Below are positions 1-13,900 of a stretch of DNA of 64,000 bases, one piece after another; position 1 is the first letter of the stretch, and each line of letters begins with the position of its first letter. The position numbers and the translations under genes were made by a program. A model generated the notes under the pieces. The model did not search any database. It was not told where the DNA came from and saw only the letters and a list, made by a program, of their open reading frames with translations. Origin of the DNA: Mactra quadrangularis (lineage: Eukaryota; Mollusca; Bivalvia; Venerida; Mactridae); NCBI GenBank assembly GCA_025267735.1, contig CM046295.1, positions 24,166,716 through 24,230,715 of the forward strand, read 5' to 3'.

Positions 1-105
1 TACTGGTTATAGACAAGGGTCCAGGAAAGCTAGGTTAGGTGCGCTGGACACCGTCTAATGACCTAAAATTGTGTTGACGCAGCGTTAAACCCAATTAAAA
101 AAAAT
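1..105 (+). repeat. 3' end of tRNA-derived SINE (type A)
   Basis: This is the distal body and A-rich tail of the SINE seen complete at 40039-40330 and 49346-49639. The shared block runs from the 'tactggttatagacaa' phrase through 'ccaggaaagctaggttagg' to the terminal 'gcgttaaaccca' and A-run. The tRNA-like head lies outside the window. Confidence 0.8.
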
Positions 106-169
106 TCATGGCAGAAAAAGGTTATATCCATGTATGAAAGTTGTATGAAAATATTTTTATCTCTGTCAG

Positions 170-226
170 GGAGCGCGATTTAACCTTTCTGTGTTGATGC
201 GCTGTAAAACCCAAGCAAACAAACTA
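170..226 (+). repeat. Short SINE tail fragment
   Basis: A piece reading 'gcgcgatttaacctttctg', then a block ending in 'aaacccaagcaaacaaact'. The same tail recurs at about 60148-60200 and 61564-61616. No head is attached, so this is a remnant of a further SINE type. Confidence 0.5.
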
Positions 227-397
227 ACTCTGTCAGGGAATTGGGAAATTTATATAATGAATGATATGTGTTGATAAACCACATCAAATTCAAACTTAAT
301 AGATCCTTCATTTAACCCAACAAAAAAACCCCAAAAACTGTAGTCATATAATAGAATAGCATAATCTTTATTCGGTAAATATACATAATAAATAACA

Positions 398-656
398 TAT
401 ACTAGGACGAAAAAGAAACGCCGGGTACATAAAATATGCAACACATGTCCGGCCGTGTTTCGCAAAACAAGAAGGGTCATCGTTAAAAGGGGGTATTTTT
501 TCACATAATCAGCATCTGAAATCGATTGAAACTTCAACAGCTGGTTCCATACAGATGACATTTCATACAAAAATAAATATAATAATCCAATAATACAGTT
601 TATCCCTTAAAACAATCATTATAGGTTACCCGGCGTTTCTTTTTCGTCCTAGTATA
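398..656. repeat. Foldback element with 30-bp perfect inverted repeats
   Basis: Positions 398-427 and 627-656 are exact reverse complements (30 bp, core 'aggacgaaaaagaaacgcc'), separated by about 199 bp of AT-rich sequence. Perfect arms suggest a recent foldback or MITE insertion. No clear target-site duplication was identified. Confidence 0.7.
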
Positions 657-1909
657 TTAAGCTCTAGTTAGCTTTTAAACCAACTATGACTCACATAATG
701 CATAAAATCAACATAAGTAAAAATACCTGTAAGAAAAAGATTATCACATTACATAAATTCTTACATTATTAATAAGAATATACATACATTACTTTAATTA
801 AGAATTGTAACCTAAGAATAAATATGCACAGCATTATGAAAGACATGGTAAAAATTGCACTTTAGAGATTTTTTTTAATGAATAAGGTATAACATCTATT
901 GTGGGCCTGTATTACCCATATTTCATTATGATGAGACAATATTATGTGTACAAACAACCATGTTTGTTATTAAAAGACTGTTACTATAATGTTAAAGAAT
1001 GTTCTAGTCATCTAAATAAAGCAGGGGAGTAGGTGTTCAATGTAAGGTTTCCAGGTATGCAGTTCTAAGTCTTATTAAGGAGTAGCCAATAAGGTATGCA
1101 TGTGGAAAATCAGGGTCTTTTTTTATCTGATTAAGGGTAGTCATTATACTATACTATAATACATGTTCTATGAACTAAACCACACCATATTATGTGTACT
1201 AGAGACATTTTATTTTGTATTTATGGTTATGCATACTAAACATAGGAAACATGTCAGTCTCTGCAAAATACATCCAACTTACAAATCCAATGAAAGAATA
1301 CAAATTCTTTGTAGAGGGTGTGGTTTGTAAGTCGTTTAAACAAGCAAAGTTGAGGTTGGTGGAAGGGATGTCATAACTAGAGATTATGCTATACAAGTGT
1401 GCGAACAAGTTATGTGCTTCTTAAATAGATTGTATTTTTAAAAGATTTTATAGAAAAATATGAAATTTTACAACTTTGATTTATCTATGCTTGAGTAGTT
1501 TAATAGAGTTGACTACTTAAATAACTGTAGCTTATTTACTGGTTTGTTTTGAATTGTACGTGAGAATGGAGGTAGCTGCTTGCATAAGGTTCTATTGTCT
1601 TGTGAAATTTTAATGTGTTTTGCCGAGACTGGCATTGGCCATATCATGTAAACTGGGGGCTGAAATGAGAGAGGAGTTGTGCAAAAACAGGCTTTACATA
1701 CACTTCCTAATATTGCTGTTAAAATTTCATTGTCTCTACAGTCTTTACTATGGGAGGTTAAATTCAGCCCCCAAGTGTACAAAATATGAAAACCAGTGTG
1801 TTTTGTTTTGTTTGTTTGCCAAGCTGTTATATTTTTGGCATTTCAGAAATATTCTGTTAATCTTCATGGTGTATGTAACTTAATTCTTGCACAATTCCTC
1901 TCGTTTCAG
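657..1909. other. Upstream or intronic sequence without recognised gene
   Basis: AT-rich sequence with no open frame that resembles a protein. It ends in a good pyrimidine tract and AG at 1908-1909, which starts the giant exon. Because that exon opens with two bases completing a split codon, this stretch is at least partly intron, and the first coding exon and promoter must lie further upstream. Confidence 0.6.
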
Positions 1910-4900
1910 GGGAAGCCATATTGACAAGTCTAGTCGAAGATAAAAACAGTCCTATTATACCTCTCCCAGATAATGATCAAGTGCTAAAACCTTTCAATTC
2001 AACTGCTGAATTAACTAACTCAACAAGTGCTGGAGATATCTTTGGTACATCTAGAATTATCATTCCTGATAGAAGAGTATGTGATAACAGTGTTATAAGT
2101 AAAGATATAAACATTTTTTGTGAGTTAGAGAAAACTTGCTGTGATTTAGAAAGTGCTGATGATGGTCGTGCAATGTGTAATAATGGAAAAACTTGTGATA
2201 GCGATAATCTTGTCAATGTAACTAATGATACACTAGTAGAACAAACAGGTTTTGATTTAATCAGATCCGATGGCGTACACCCAAAACTAGGATTATGTAC
2301 ACAATGTGATAGGTATATAGATGGTGCAATTGAAAACTCTACTGATAATTTGAATGAGTTAGAAACAGACAATGTAAATGAAACTAGTCATCACTTTCTT
2401 GATACAAATAAAGAGGAAGCCGACGATAGTGATATACCAGAGCTTGTAACTGAAGACAGAGGAATGTTAGACGATATAGAAATGCTTGAAAACTCTTTAG
2501 AATTTGAAATCTGTGATAGTTATGTTCATGATGTTGTTGAATTTGTTGATAACTTTAAGAATAATTTTAATTATACTGAAAATGACTTTATTAAGAAGCC
2601 TGATCCAAATCTTATGTGGGGTGAGACAATAGTGGCTTCTAAGTCTTCAGAATGGAAAAACAAGAGAAAAGAATTATTTTGTGATTTTTTCACCCCGCCT
2701 ATTACTGTTCAACAAGTTTATATGTTGCCAGAGGTGACACAGTCAGATCAATCTGGCAATCATACTTACACTGCTTTAAAACCGTCCAATAAGCTTGAAG
2801 CAGTAAATGACATTAGAATGAAAGCAGGTGATGATAGAACTGAATCAAAACAATCATTCCATGGTGTAAATAACAATATCTCACCTTTAGATGACCTAAG
2901 TCAGTCTTTACATCATATAACATCTTCATTAAAATGTAGTTTAAGTCCTGTATCAGATGAAAATTGTAATGATCTCTCAATGAGTCGTGGACAGTATGAT
3001 CATATTGGAGACAGGATTATTAAAGCCAAAGAAATGAAACTAGTGGATGAAATTACTTCCAAATATAAAACTACCGATAACTCTCTTATACCATGGTATT
3101 TAAATGCATCTAATGAGGACATAGCACGGATACTTGCTTTATCGAACACCAAAGGTTTTACTTACACGTCAAAACTCTTCCAAGTGCCAAAGACTCTCTT
3201 ATTGAAATGGAATAGGACTTTAAAAAAGGAAGAACATTTGAAGAGAAAGAAGTCAAATTCTTATTACAAAGAAAGTATGGAGGGAGTTGATCTTAATCAA
3301 TTTGCTTCAAACATTGAAAAAAATGATGACCAAGATTCCCTTGAATGTGATTCAGGAGTAGAAATTGTAACTGACACTGACACTTTAGATTTTGTTATAG
3401 GTAAAAAATTTGCTAAGTGCCAAGACTCTGGTCATTCTGTGTCTGATTTAAAAAATGTACAAGGCCAAAACAGTGATCAATATGTTTTGGATGATAAAAC
3501 TGTTATTGAACAAGACTTAATTCATGCTGTTGTTAAGGAGCAAAACTCTGTTTCATTAGGCGTTAAGAAGCAAGACTCAATTCAATCTGTTGCTAAGGAG
3601 CAAGACTTGAGACAATCTATTGCTAAGAAACAAGACTCAACTCAATCTGTTGCGAAGGATCTAGACTCTATTCAATCTGTTGCCAAGGAGCAAGACTCTA
3701 GACAACCTGTTGCTATGGAACAGGACTCAGTTCAATCAGTTGCTAAGGAGCAAGACTCGAGACAATCTGTTGCCAAGGAGCAACAAATAAATGAAAGTTA
3801 TAATAGTAGCTCTTCTCTGGACAGTTTTCAACATTTTATGTGTAAACAAAACCCAAGTGATCAAAGACGAAATATAAAGGATGGTGGAAAAACTAAAAAA
3901 TATATTGTAAAGCCAAATCTCTTTTACTTGAACAAAAATGGTATTGAAAACATTGGAGAAGAAATTATGATTGAATCTGATGAAGGACGTCCACCTTATC
4001 ATGTGTCTTTACCCAAATGCATGGGCTGTATGGCTGGAATGATTAAACCTTACGGTGATGATTCTGCTGTAAAAGAACTAGATACTGGTCAAATTGTAGA
4101 TGCTCATGGAATAAAATCTGTTGGTAAACTTCAAGTTGAAAGTACCAATGATGGCAATGCTTGTGATGAATCTGCTAAAAATGAGCAATCTTCTAATACA
4201 GTGAAACAACTTGAATCAGAAATGAGAAGCAAGTTGAATAAGGTTCTATCAGAAGGTACTAATAATACAGTAAAAGATTCCACGGAAAATAAACTTGCAA
4301 AAGTTAATACTGATTCTGATGTTAATTATGATGTATTTGTTGAGCCAGAGAATAAACGAAGAGATTCTTCTTCGTGGAGTTTGGTTCTTCCGGATAAAGT
4401 GAAGAAAACTGACAGGTATAGAGTCACACTTGAACACGATTATCATCAGGTAGTTGATTTACAACATAAAACTATTTTTGAAAATCATAAAAAGACCTTT
4501 AAGACTTCATATACATCAGAGAAATCGTCTGAACCAGAATCTAAAGATGATACTGAATTATCTGTAAGTGAACCTTCACTATCCGCTGAGAGCTTACTTG
4601 ATCATGAAATGGATAAAGAAGCCTTATGTAAGCTATCTTTACCTTCTGGTGTTGTCAACTTTATTGAAGGTCGACCTATTGAGGTGTTTGAGCCCAAAAG
4701 CTACTTAAAAAGCAGTAATCGAATTGCAGGGAATGTAGTATGTAGCTTGCATAACTTGTGGAAGAAAACAGCCTTGAGATATGGTGTTCCTATTGATTAT
4801 TCCTCGTTTAGATTTAGCACCATGGAAGAAAATGAAGTTGCAGTGTGTGATAAATGCCACAAAGCCATTGATCTTCGCAATGTATCGCTTGGCGCTGTAT

Positions 4901-7900
4901 ACAACACTGAATTTGTAAGATATGCTCTGAAAAATGATATATTCCATAGGCATAAGAAATGTATCACTAAAAGACAGCGTATACATGAATTAAGTAAAAC
5001 CATAAGTTTTCTTAAAAGAAAGTTACAGTCGAACGAAATGCTTGGTTTCACTGATTTTACGGATGTTGAAAACAATCCAGAGTATTCAAGGGTCCTGTTA
5101 TATTTGTTAAGTACAATTCCTTGCAAGGAACTATGTAAATTCATTAAAATGAACTACACAAAACTTTGTGACTTTAAACAGAAGTGTAAAGATGATTTTC
5201 TTGTTATGCGTCTGTGTGAATGTCATAAGAAACAGTATAAACCGAGCAATCGTCTTACTGCATTATTAAAAAAGAAACTCTTAGCTTACATAGTTTCATT
5301 TGGAATGAAAAGTCTAGCAAAAGTTTTGAATATGAAAACATCTACAAAAGGTGCTTGGTTAAAGCAGTCGAAGAATTTGAATTCAACACATGAAAATATT
5401 AGTGAACTTGTGACCGACTTTTCTGACTCGGAAATAAATGAACTAATTCAAAAAGGCTATCTGCAGGATCAAAATCGTTCTATGCTGTGCCTTGCCAATT
5501 TTACTAAAATGGCTGAAAGTACAGTTGTAGAAAATGAATCTACAGTGTCACCAATAAGTTGTACAACTCAATCAGCTGATAGCCAAAATGCTAATGAACT
5601 GCATTCTGAACCATCTTTGCTTACTACCTACCCTAGAGGTATTGAAATATTACTAGAAAATGATGAAGTTGTAGGTGATGAAAATGACAGTAGTGATAAA
5701 ACTTCTGTACATGCATTGCCAATGTCTGAAAACAAGGATAGAGCGATTTATAATGTGGAAGATAAAACCGACAAAAGATTTACAAAGAATAAAAACCTAC
5801 TTAATATAACTGCTGAAGATGAAAGTATTAGCATCGTGTCTGAAAATGTTGATGGGTTTGAAGCTGAAGCTGTGATGTTAAATACAGGTAGTGCTGATTC
5901 TGATAGCAGTGTGGACTTAAGTGATAACAGACTGGTAATAGATGACAGTATAACAATATATGATCAATCATTTCAAAATGTCTATAATTCCAATTTGCAA
6001 GGATCTCAAAATGTACTCTCAGGCGAAAATTTGTTATGTTTTGATAGAAAATCCATTAACAATGGATTGATTGAAAATTCTGGTCATGGAGATGATGTCG
6101 ATGATAGTAAAAGGTGCAAGGAGGTGAATAATGAACAAAATGTCATAAAAGTTGATGGATCTTTTAAACTAGATAATTTGAGTGTTCCTGTCTCTATTAG
6201 ACATGGTCTTGACCTTAATACAGATGAAGTTATATGTATTTCTGATACTGATGATGAGGAGGACTTAGAGAGACTTCTAAGTCCTTCTGAAATTAAAATT
6301 GAACCCTTTGACGATGTGTTTAACACAGGTGTTGAAACTAATAGAACTGCAAGTGATGACTCAAGGGATGGATCTATTATGCAAAAATTTTCATCTAGAA
6401 AAGAATTTTCCAATGATGAAAAAAGGAGATCGGTGGATAGGTTTGAAATTAATCAACTAGGAACTGGTAGTAATGGCAATGATACCTCACAGTCTTTCTC
6501 CATGCAATCAAATTCAGGTAGCTCAAACTCAGGATCTAGTGGTTCCAGGGACAACTTGTCAAATGATTATAGCGTTTTTAACCAAAGTTCTCAGAATAGA
6601 ATAAGTGAAATAGCACAGAATATTCAGATAGTTGGTGCTAGTGATCTTATACCAGGAGAGGAGTATTATTTACTTGATCCTCGAGCTCTGTCTTCTCGAC
6701 CACATCAGGTTGTAACTCATCAGCTTCCTCTTCAACAAGCACCATCTCTTTCCCATTTACCTAGACTGACCAGACCTCCATTAGCAAAGTTTACCAGACC
6801 AAATCAAGCTCGAACTCCAACGCCAGTACACATGGTACAAAACATGAATGTTCATGAGGGTATTGATTCAAGACGATTGAGCCCCAGGGCACCGCCTCCA
6901 TTGACCCCTTTCCATTCAGTCAAACCATCCATAGAAGGATCGTCACAAGTATATCCAAACTTTGTATGGCAACAAAGTCTAATATCTGGTAATATCGTTG
7001 TGGAGAAGAACCAAGAGGCACCCATATCCAAACCTTTATTAGTCAGTAGTCTACAGCAACCGCCTATGTCTTCTTCATTTGTTAAGAGCAATGTCTCAAA
7101 TATTGGCTTAATGCAAAAGGATTCATTGAATTCAATTTCTAGTATGCCCAAATTATCTACTTGCCCTAGTAAAAAACCTGATATTATCAGAAAATCTGTT
7201 AATGAAACCAAGTTAGTGTCAACTTTATCAATAAATCGTCTTTCTGATGGTACCCCCGTCTCAGAAATACTTTTATCTGTACAACCTGATAAAAAACCAC
7301 AGTATACTAAGCCTGCTTTACCCGAACTACCTCTATGTCATCAGTCAGGAGCCTTGCCAAAAGTCAGTGTGCCGTCAAGTAGTCCAACTAGAGATGTGAA
7401 AGTTTCGAAAGAAATTGTTGTTGTAAAACCTAGTAGAACCACTGCATCTAGTCAAGTTAGTGTTCCAATTAGTTCACATACAAGTATTCCAAAAGGCGGT
7501 TCATCTCAAACCTCATCTACTAAGATGATATCAGATGAAGATCCAACATTTGTTAAACCTCATACAGTAACAAACCAAATTTCTCCTGACAAGGATAAGA
7601 CTCCTTCCAAAGAACCCGTTGCCAGGAAACCATCAGCAATCTGGAACAGTATTTTATCTGATTCTGGGAAAACTTTAGAGAAAGAGAGGATGCTGTTGAC
7701 GGAAATGAAGAAACAGAAAGAGTCAGCTGCCTTGAAATACACCTCCACACTAAGTGAGTTGACATCCTCTAAAGTGCCTAAAGATAAAAATAATAAAAAT
7801 TCAGAAAAGGAAGAAAATGGTGAAAGAAATAATTCAGGGAATTCTAATTCTTCTGGAATTAAGAATAAATCTAACGATAGTGGTAGAATAACCTCTCTTA

Positions 7901-10900
7901 TTGAGAGAATGAAATCAAGAGTATCTGGATCGGTTAGTTCATCTGAACAAAAGGAAGAAGAAGACAAATGTGAATTAGAAAATAAACAACACACGGAATT
8001 GTTGGTTAGGCATGGTTTCATTAATGAGAGAATTACCTCATTGTTGAAGAAAAGATTGTCAACAGACAAAAACGTTGAGGCTTCTTCTGATTCCAATAAA
8101 AACGATACCTCAGGGAAAAGTGACGCAGCAGGTCTTCAGTCAAATAAAGATAATGCCATAAATGATAATGTGTCTACAGTTGAAACCTCATTTTCACCTT
8201 CAAAAACTGCTAATATCTCTCAGTCATCATCCTTTGAAAACCATAAGCATAGTGATAGTGATCAAATTGAATCGATGACATCTGTGATATCTAAAGATAA
8301 AACAAAAGATAACAACAGAATAACCTCACTAATTGACAGAATGGCTTCTAGGGTTTCTGAAAAAGGTCCTGAAACAACTACTGTTCCCAGTGTCAACCAA
8401 CATACATCTTCTTCACCTGCTGTGCAAGTTGGACCAAAAACAGCTTCACAGATACTTTTTGGTTCAACAAAATTCCCAAAGAAATCACATTCAGTTACTT
8501 CAAATGAAGAGAAAGAAAAGGACAAGAGAGACTTAGATGTTGTACCAAGTACAAGTGGATCACCTTATAAGAAAGACCACAGAAAGTCTCCAATTACCGC
8601 TAGATATATAGATGACAGTTCAGGTGAAGACACTTCTGAATCAGGCTCTTCTTATACTGAATCTGTTGATGAAAACTCAAACAGCTCAGAAAATAGTGGA
8701 AACGAGGCCTTAAGTACAAAATTGCAGTCACTATTAAATGCTGATATATTTTCTGTCATTGAAAATGACAATAATGATGTTTTGAAAGATGACAGTGATG
8801 GTGATGATGATGATGATGACGACGATGACGACGATGATGATGATACTGGAACAGATGAACTTGCTACAAAAGAAAATTCTAATGATGATGTGGATGTCGA
8901 CCTAACAGAAAAATCAAATGACAACCATTCTACTAGGGAAATGCGAAGTACCGCTGCCAAATCTTCTGTAAAATCACATCTATTAGAAAGCCCATCAGGA
9001 AGACATGGTACTACTTCTAAATCTTTAGTTAAAACACAGTCATCAGAAATGCTTAGTAATACTTCCATGTCTCCCATTAAATCACATTCAACCGAAATAC
9101 CTAGTAGTACCTCTATATCTCCAGTTATATCACATTTATTAGAAAAACCATCATATGAAAAAGTAAATGTGTCTAAACCAAAAGTTAAGCAGTCCAGTTC
9201 AGTTCCAATACAATCGTCTGGTGAGAAATCTGATCTGAAACAATCACTTGATGATCACGTCAGTCCTGAAGCTCCAAAGAGGTGTAGAATAGAGTATTCC
9301 CTATCCGTAAAAAGAAAGATTGCCAAGTTATCAGCAGTGTGTAGCTTGCAACACTTGAACAAGTTATATGGAATGAATGTGTACACATTGAAAAAGTGGA
9401 AAGCTAAATATCAGAATGATGATGTAGAAAGTTGGAAATTTACGGATGACGAAAGAGCAGAAATTGAAACTGGAAAAAAGATGAGAGAAATATGGAAAAG
9501 CCGGTGGAAAAGTGAAAACAAACCCAAGAAAAGTGAAGGGATATCTGGCTTGTCCGGTTATCAGATTTATGTTGATAACCCTGAGGAAGATGATCATGTG
9601 ACCAATGATTCTATGTTGCTAGGGGAAACCCAAAAAAGTCCTCTTGTAGAAAAGTTTTCGAAGTCTGATGGCCCAATGTGTCTAACACTAGGCTTTGACC
9701 AATCAGGAAATAGAAACATTGCTGTCAAGGACACTACTAGGAATTCGGATAGTGAGAAAAACAAAGACGTGAGTTATGTATTACCTTCTGGGAATATTGT
9801 CGTTAATGATGTTGTTAAACAACCGGCATCCTTCAAAGATGATACTTGGGAGAAAACCGTCTTTTTCTGTTCTAAGGATGGAGTCTTTAAATATAAATAC
9901 GAGAAGAAGAAAAATGATTCAGAGAGTAACACTGCTGGGATCTCTACGCAAAGTTCTGTTTTGGATGATCTTTTCAATGATAACCAAGATGATCCTCCAT
10001 CCAGAAAGTCTTTACCAGGCAATTTGTCTTCTGTTCATCATGACTCTACAACACGTAATCGCTCTCTATCAAGCACATCATCCATAGCTGATCTTTTAAG
10101 AAAAGTCCCTGATAACAAAACTGGTAAGACAATTGACACAAGAGTTACTAACAAAACTGGTAAGACAAGCGATCCTCGTAGTACAGATAAAGCTGATACT
10201 TATTCTTTGGCTTTCAAATCAAGAGTTGTAAATGAAGCGAAGAAATCAGGTTTTGAAAATACAGCCAAGTATTACAAAGTTTCTATAGCGGATATAATGA
10301 AATGGCATGATAGTCTACTTGATGAGGGTTTACAGAAACAACTGTCACAAGATAGTGCCAGGAAACAGCCAAGTAGAAGTGTTTCTATGGTATCCGAACC
10401 TGATATTGATAAAAGTATTATTCCTGAAAAAAGTGATCAAGGAAAGCTTAATGCTAACCTTAGTTTTGAACGAATCCAGGTGAAAGAAGGAACTATAAAG
10501 AGACCTAAATTTAATTATAATCCTCTGACAGAGGGCTCAGCTAATCTCTATGGCTCTGCATTGGCTGCTGACTCACCTAGATTGAAACAGTTCAGAACTA
10601 GAATGGGACCAAATTCTATTAAGTATGCTACTTCTACTAGTCATGATCAATTGAATCAATTTCAAGCTGACGTCCAAGGTGACCTTGGCATTATGCCAAA
10701 ATTTGTTTCAAAGGACAAGAAGGACGGCATTGAAATTGCAAGTACTTGGAAACAAGTCCAGTCAGTGATAAACCCTCATAAACCTCAAGAAAGAAAATAC
10801 AGTCAAGAATATAAAAACAAAATCATAAAAGAGTGTGAGATGAAAGGACAGAAGACGGTTTCACTTGAACACAAAATTCCTTATAATGAAATATCAAGAT

Positions 10901-13900
10901 GGAGACTAGAAGCTAAGAGGAATGCAGGTAAACCAAAGGCTCCTCCTGCTCCAGTCAGAAAAACAGTTTCTCCTGGTATGGAAACTAGTAAAGCTATTGT
11001 TAGTGAACAAAGTGTTGGACAGAAAACCAATGCGCAAGAAACTAAACCACCAGGTGAAACAGAATCATTGAAAATAAAAATAAAACTTTCTACTATAAAT
11101 CAGTCTAAAGGCCTACATAAGAAACATAAAAGTGATAAAAAAACTGTAACATCTAGTCGGCATGGTGAAGAGAGCAATCAAAAGAAAAATTCAACTGATG
11201 TAGATCCACTGCCTGTACCTTCTACATCTTCAGGACGACAGACTAGTGTTAGTTTAGGGAATGTTAGTGAGGCAACTCCTGGACCAGTGACTGATGATAT
11301 AGACGAAAGAATGGAAGTAATTAACTTCTGTTTTGAGAATGGTGTGTTAAAAACTCAGAAAAAGTACAATGTGACTCGTCAATCTATTATAGATCTGATG
11401 AAGGAATATGATGAACTGAATGCTTACGCTGTTGATAAATACAACCAATCTCAAGGATTTAAGACGAAGTTAGTGAGTAGAGAAAAGACAAGTGTTGAAG
11501 TAACTAACACTACTACTAAACCAGTGATTGTTAAAAATCTACAGGATTACATTGTTACTCCAGAGTATATGCAAAATGTGGTTGACTATGCTGTAAAACA
11601 TGGAATTTCTGCTGCTTCAAGGAAGTATAAGAGAAAAACTAACACAGTGAGAAGTTGGATAAATCACTTCCAGAAAGAACAGAAGAAGAAAATCTCTGTA
11701 CAACAATTTGCTAAGGAGCAAGAATTGATAGCAGCTAATGTTAGCTTAGCTGAAGCTAGAAAAATCAGTTTTCTAGAAGCTAGAAGGAAGAGACAACTTC
11801 TTGAAGCTGAATTTAGGAGACATATTATTGAGTTTGCTAGGGAGTTTGGCATCACGGCTGCTTCTCGAAGGTTCAAGAAGAAAGCATCCACTGTTAAAAG
11901 TTGGATGGGGCATCTAGCTAAGTCTGAAAGAGATGCTAAACGTCTTGGTGATATAGGTAAATCTCTTTTACTTCAATCTGATTCTGACTCCGGTCTCCAA
12001 GACAAGGATCGTAGCACTTCATTGCCAGTTGAGACATCTCAACCGGAGGCAGGAAGTTTCTCACCGCCTAGTAGCCCAATATGGGAACAAGACTACATTA
12101 TAAAACCGTCAAGCAGTGAGAGTCCTTTGAAGTTGACTCTCTCACCAAGGAGAAAGTCTATTGTAAAAATAGATGAAAGTTTTGATGAGGAAGATACTAA
12201 TGATATTGATACGGAAGATGAACAAGACAGTGACTTTGTTGAACTTGCTGCTTGGGAATGTGATATTGATGCTGGAAACTCAGAGAGGAATAAGAATAAG
12301 GATCAAGACATGAATCAATCGGTAAAAGATGACAGTGACAAGAAAAAAGCAGCTGATGATGATGAAAGAGTTATTAACCTTGTTAGTGATGATGAAGTAG
12401 TCAAAGAAGGATCTAGAGAGAAAAGTGTACAAAGAATGGATGCTGAAACCATAGTAATATCTGATGACTGTCAAACAGAAACTGAAAGTGAAATAAAAGA
12501 ATCTGAATATGAAATTACTGATAATAAGAATGATACCAAGGTAGATGACAAAATAGAAAGTGTAGTCAAGACAACAAGTGATGAAACTGAGATAAATGTT
12601 CCACCTAAGGAAGTTGTTGAAATAAATCAAGATGATATAACTGTAGCAACAGAGAATAAAGAAGAGCAACCATCAGAGTTAGCTACAGACAAAATGGAGG
12701 TTGAACCTAGCATACCATATGAAGATACATTGATGTATAAAGTCTACACTGATGAAATTGATTCATTTTTCTTGGACCAAACACTTAATATAAAATATAA
12801 GAGGAGTAAAACTAAATCAGGAGACAAAGGTAAAACAGATGCCTTTGATAGTGATGGTAACAAAATTGTGGCCATTAAGAAGTTAAAGAGAACAGCAGAT
12901 ACTGAGATAATGGAGAACATTGATGAAACATGTTTATTTGGTCAAACAAGGTCAACTAGGAATGCTACTAAAGTTCCAATACCAGTGGAAGAGACAAAGA
13001 ATGAACCAAGTATTGAGAACAAAACAGACGAAACTAATGTTTGTGAAACTATGGAAGTGGACGCTAAAGTGTCTGAAAGCAAGGAAGACTTGCAAACTGA
13101 AAGTAAAACTGTCAATAATGATAATACTGAGGAAACAAAACTTGAAACCAGTAAAACTGAGAGTGCAGACCTTGACGAAAGTAAAAGTGAGAGTACAAAT
13201 CAGGAAAGTGATAAAAGTGAAAGTTTAAACCTCCCAAGTAACAGTGAAAGGAGTTTGTTTGACATTCTTGCAGATGAGGCTAAAAGTTCTGCTATATCTA
13301 CTGATACAAAGGTTGCTGAAGAGCCTGAAAAAACAAGCACTGAACCTACTAATCTATTTGGAAATATAATGAAAACTTTGAAGATACCTGAATCTCTGAA
13401 GACCCCCAAAGAAGTGAAAACAGACAGCATACCACTCACTGATATAACTACTCCTAGCAAGTCAATGAATCAATCTGACCAAGATGGCAAATCTAAAGAT
13501 ATTGCTGAGCGTAATTTGTTTGATTTTATTAAACCAGAATCTGTACCAATTGCTCCTATCCCTCCACCAGCTCCTGTTACTATTGGCATTGTTCCTAAAC
13601 CTGAGCCTTCTGTAAGAACTAGGAGTCAAGCCAAACAAGCTGCCCCATTTATGAAACAGAAGAAACCAATGTTTAAGTTCCCTAAATTGGCATCTCCTTT
13701 TAATTTTGGAAATATTGCTAAACTTGGAATGGCCAAGATAAAAGAAGAGAGCAAGGATGCTGGTAGCCACACTATTTCTACTTCTAGTGAAACATCTGAT
13801 GATTCTGTTGTTAATGTGGAAAAAACTGAGATTTTACCTGACAAGACTGAGACAACTTCTGTCAAGGTTGAGGATTTAATTGAAGACAATATTAAAGAAG

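Noticed and set aside
1620..1883. 87-codon frame before the giant exon as an upstream exon
   Set aside because: Cys/Leu/Tyr-rich composition typical of AT-rich intron translation, with no donor and no similarity.
1921..1923. TTG as translation start of the giant frame
   Set aside because: Eukaryotic starts are ATG; the frame is open to a good acceptor at 1909, and the exon begins mid-codon, so the start is upstream.
7560..9077. Ser-rich minus-strand frames opposite the giant exon
   Set aside because: They are complements of the Asp/Glu/Ser-rich coding strand and have no independent signals.
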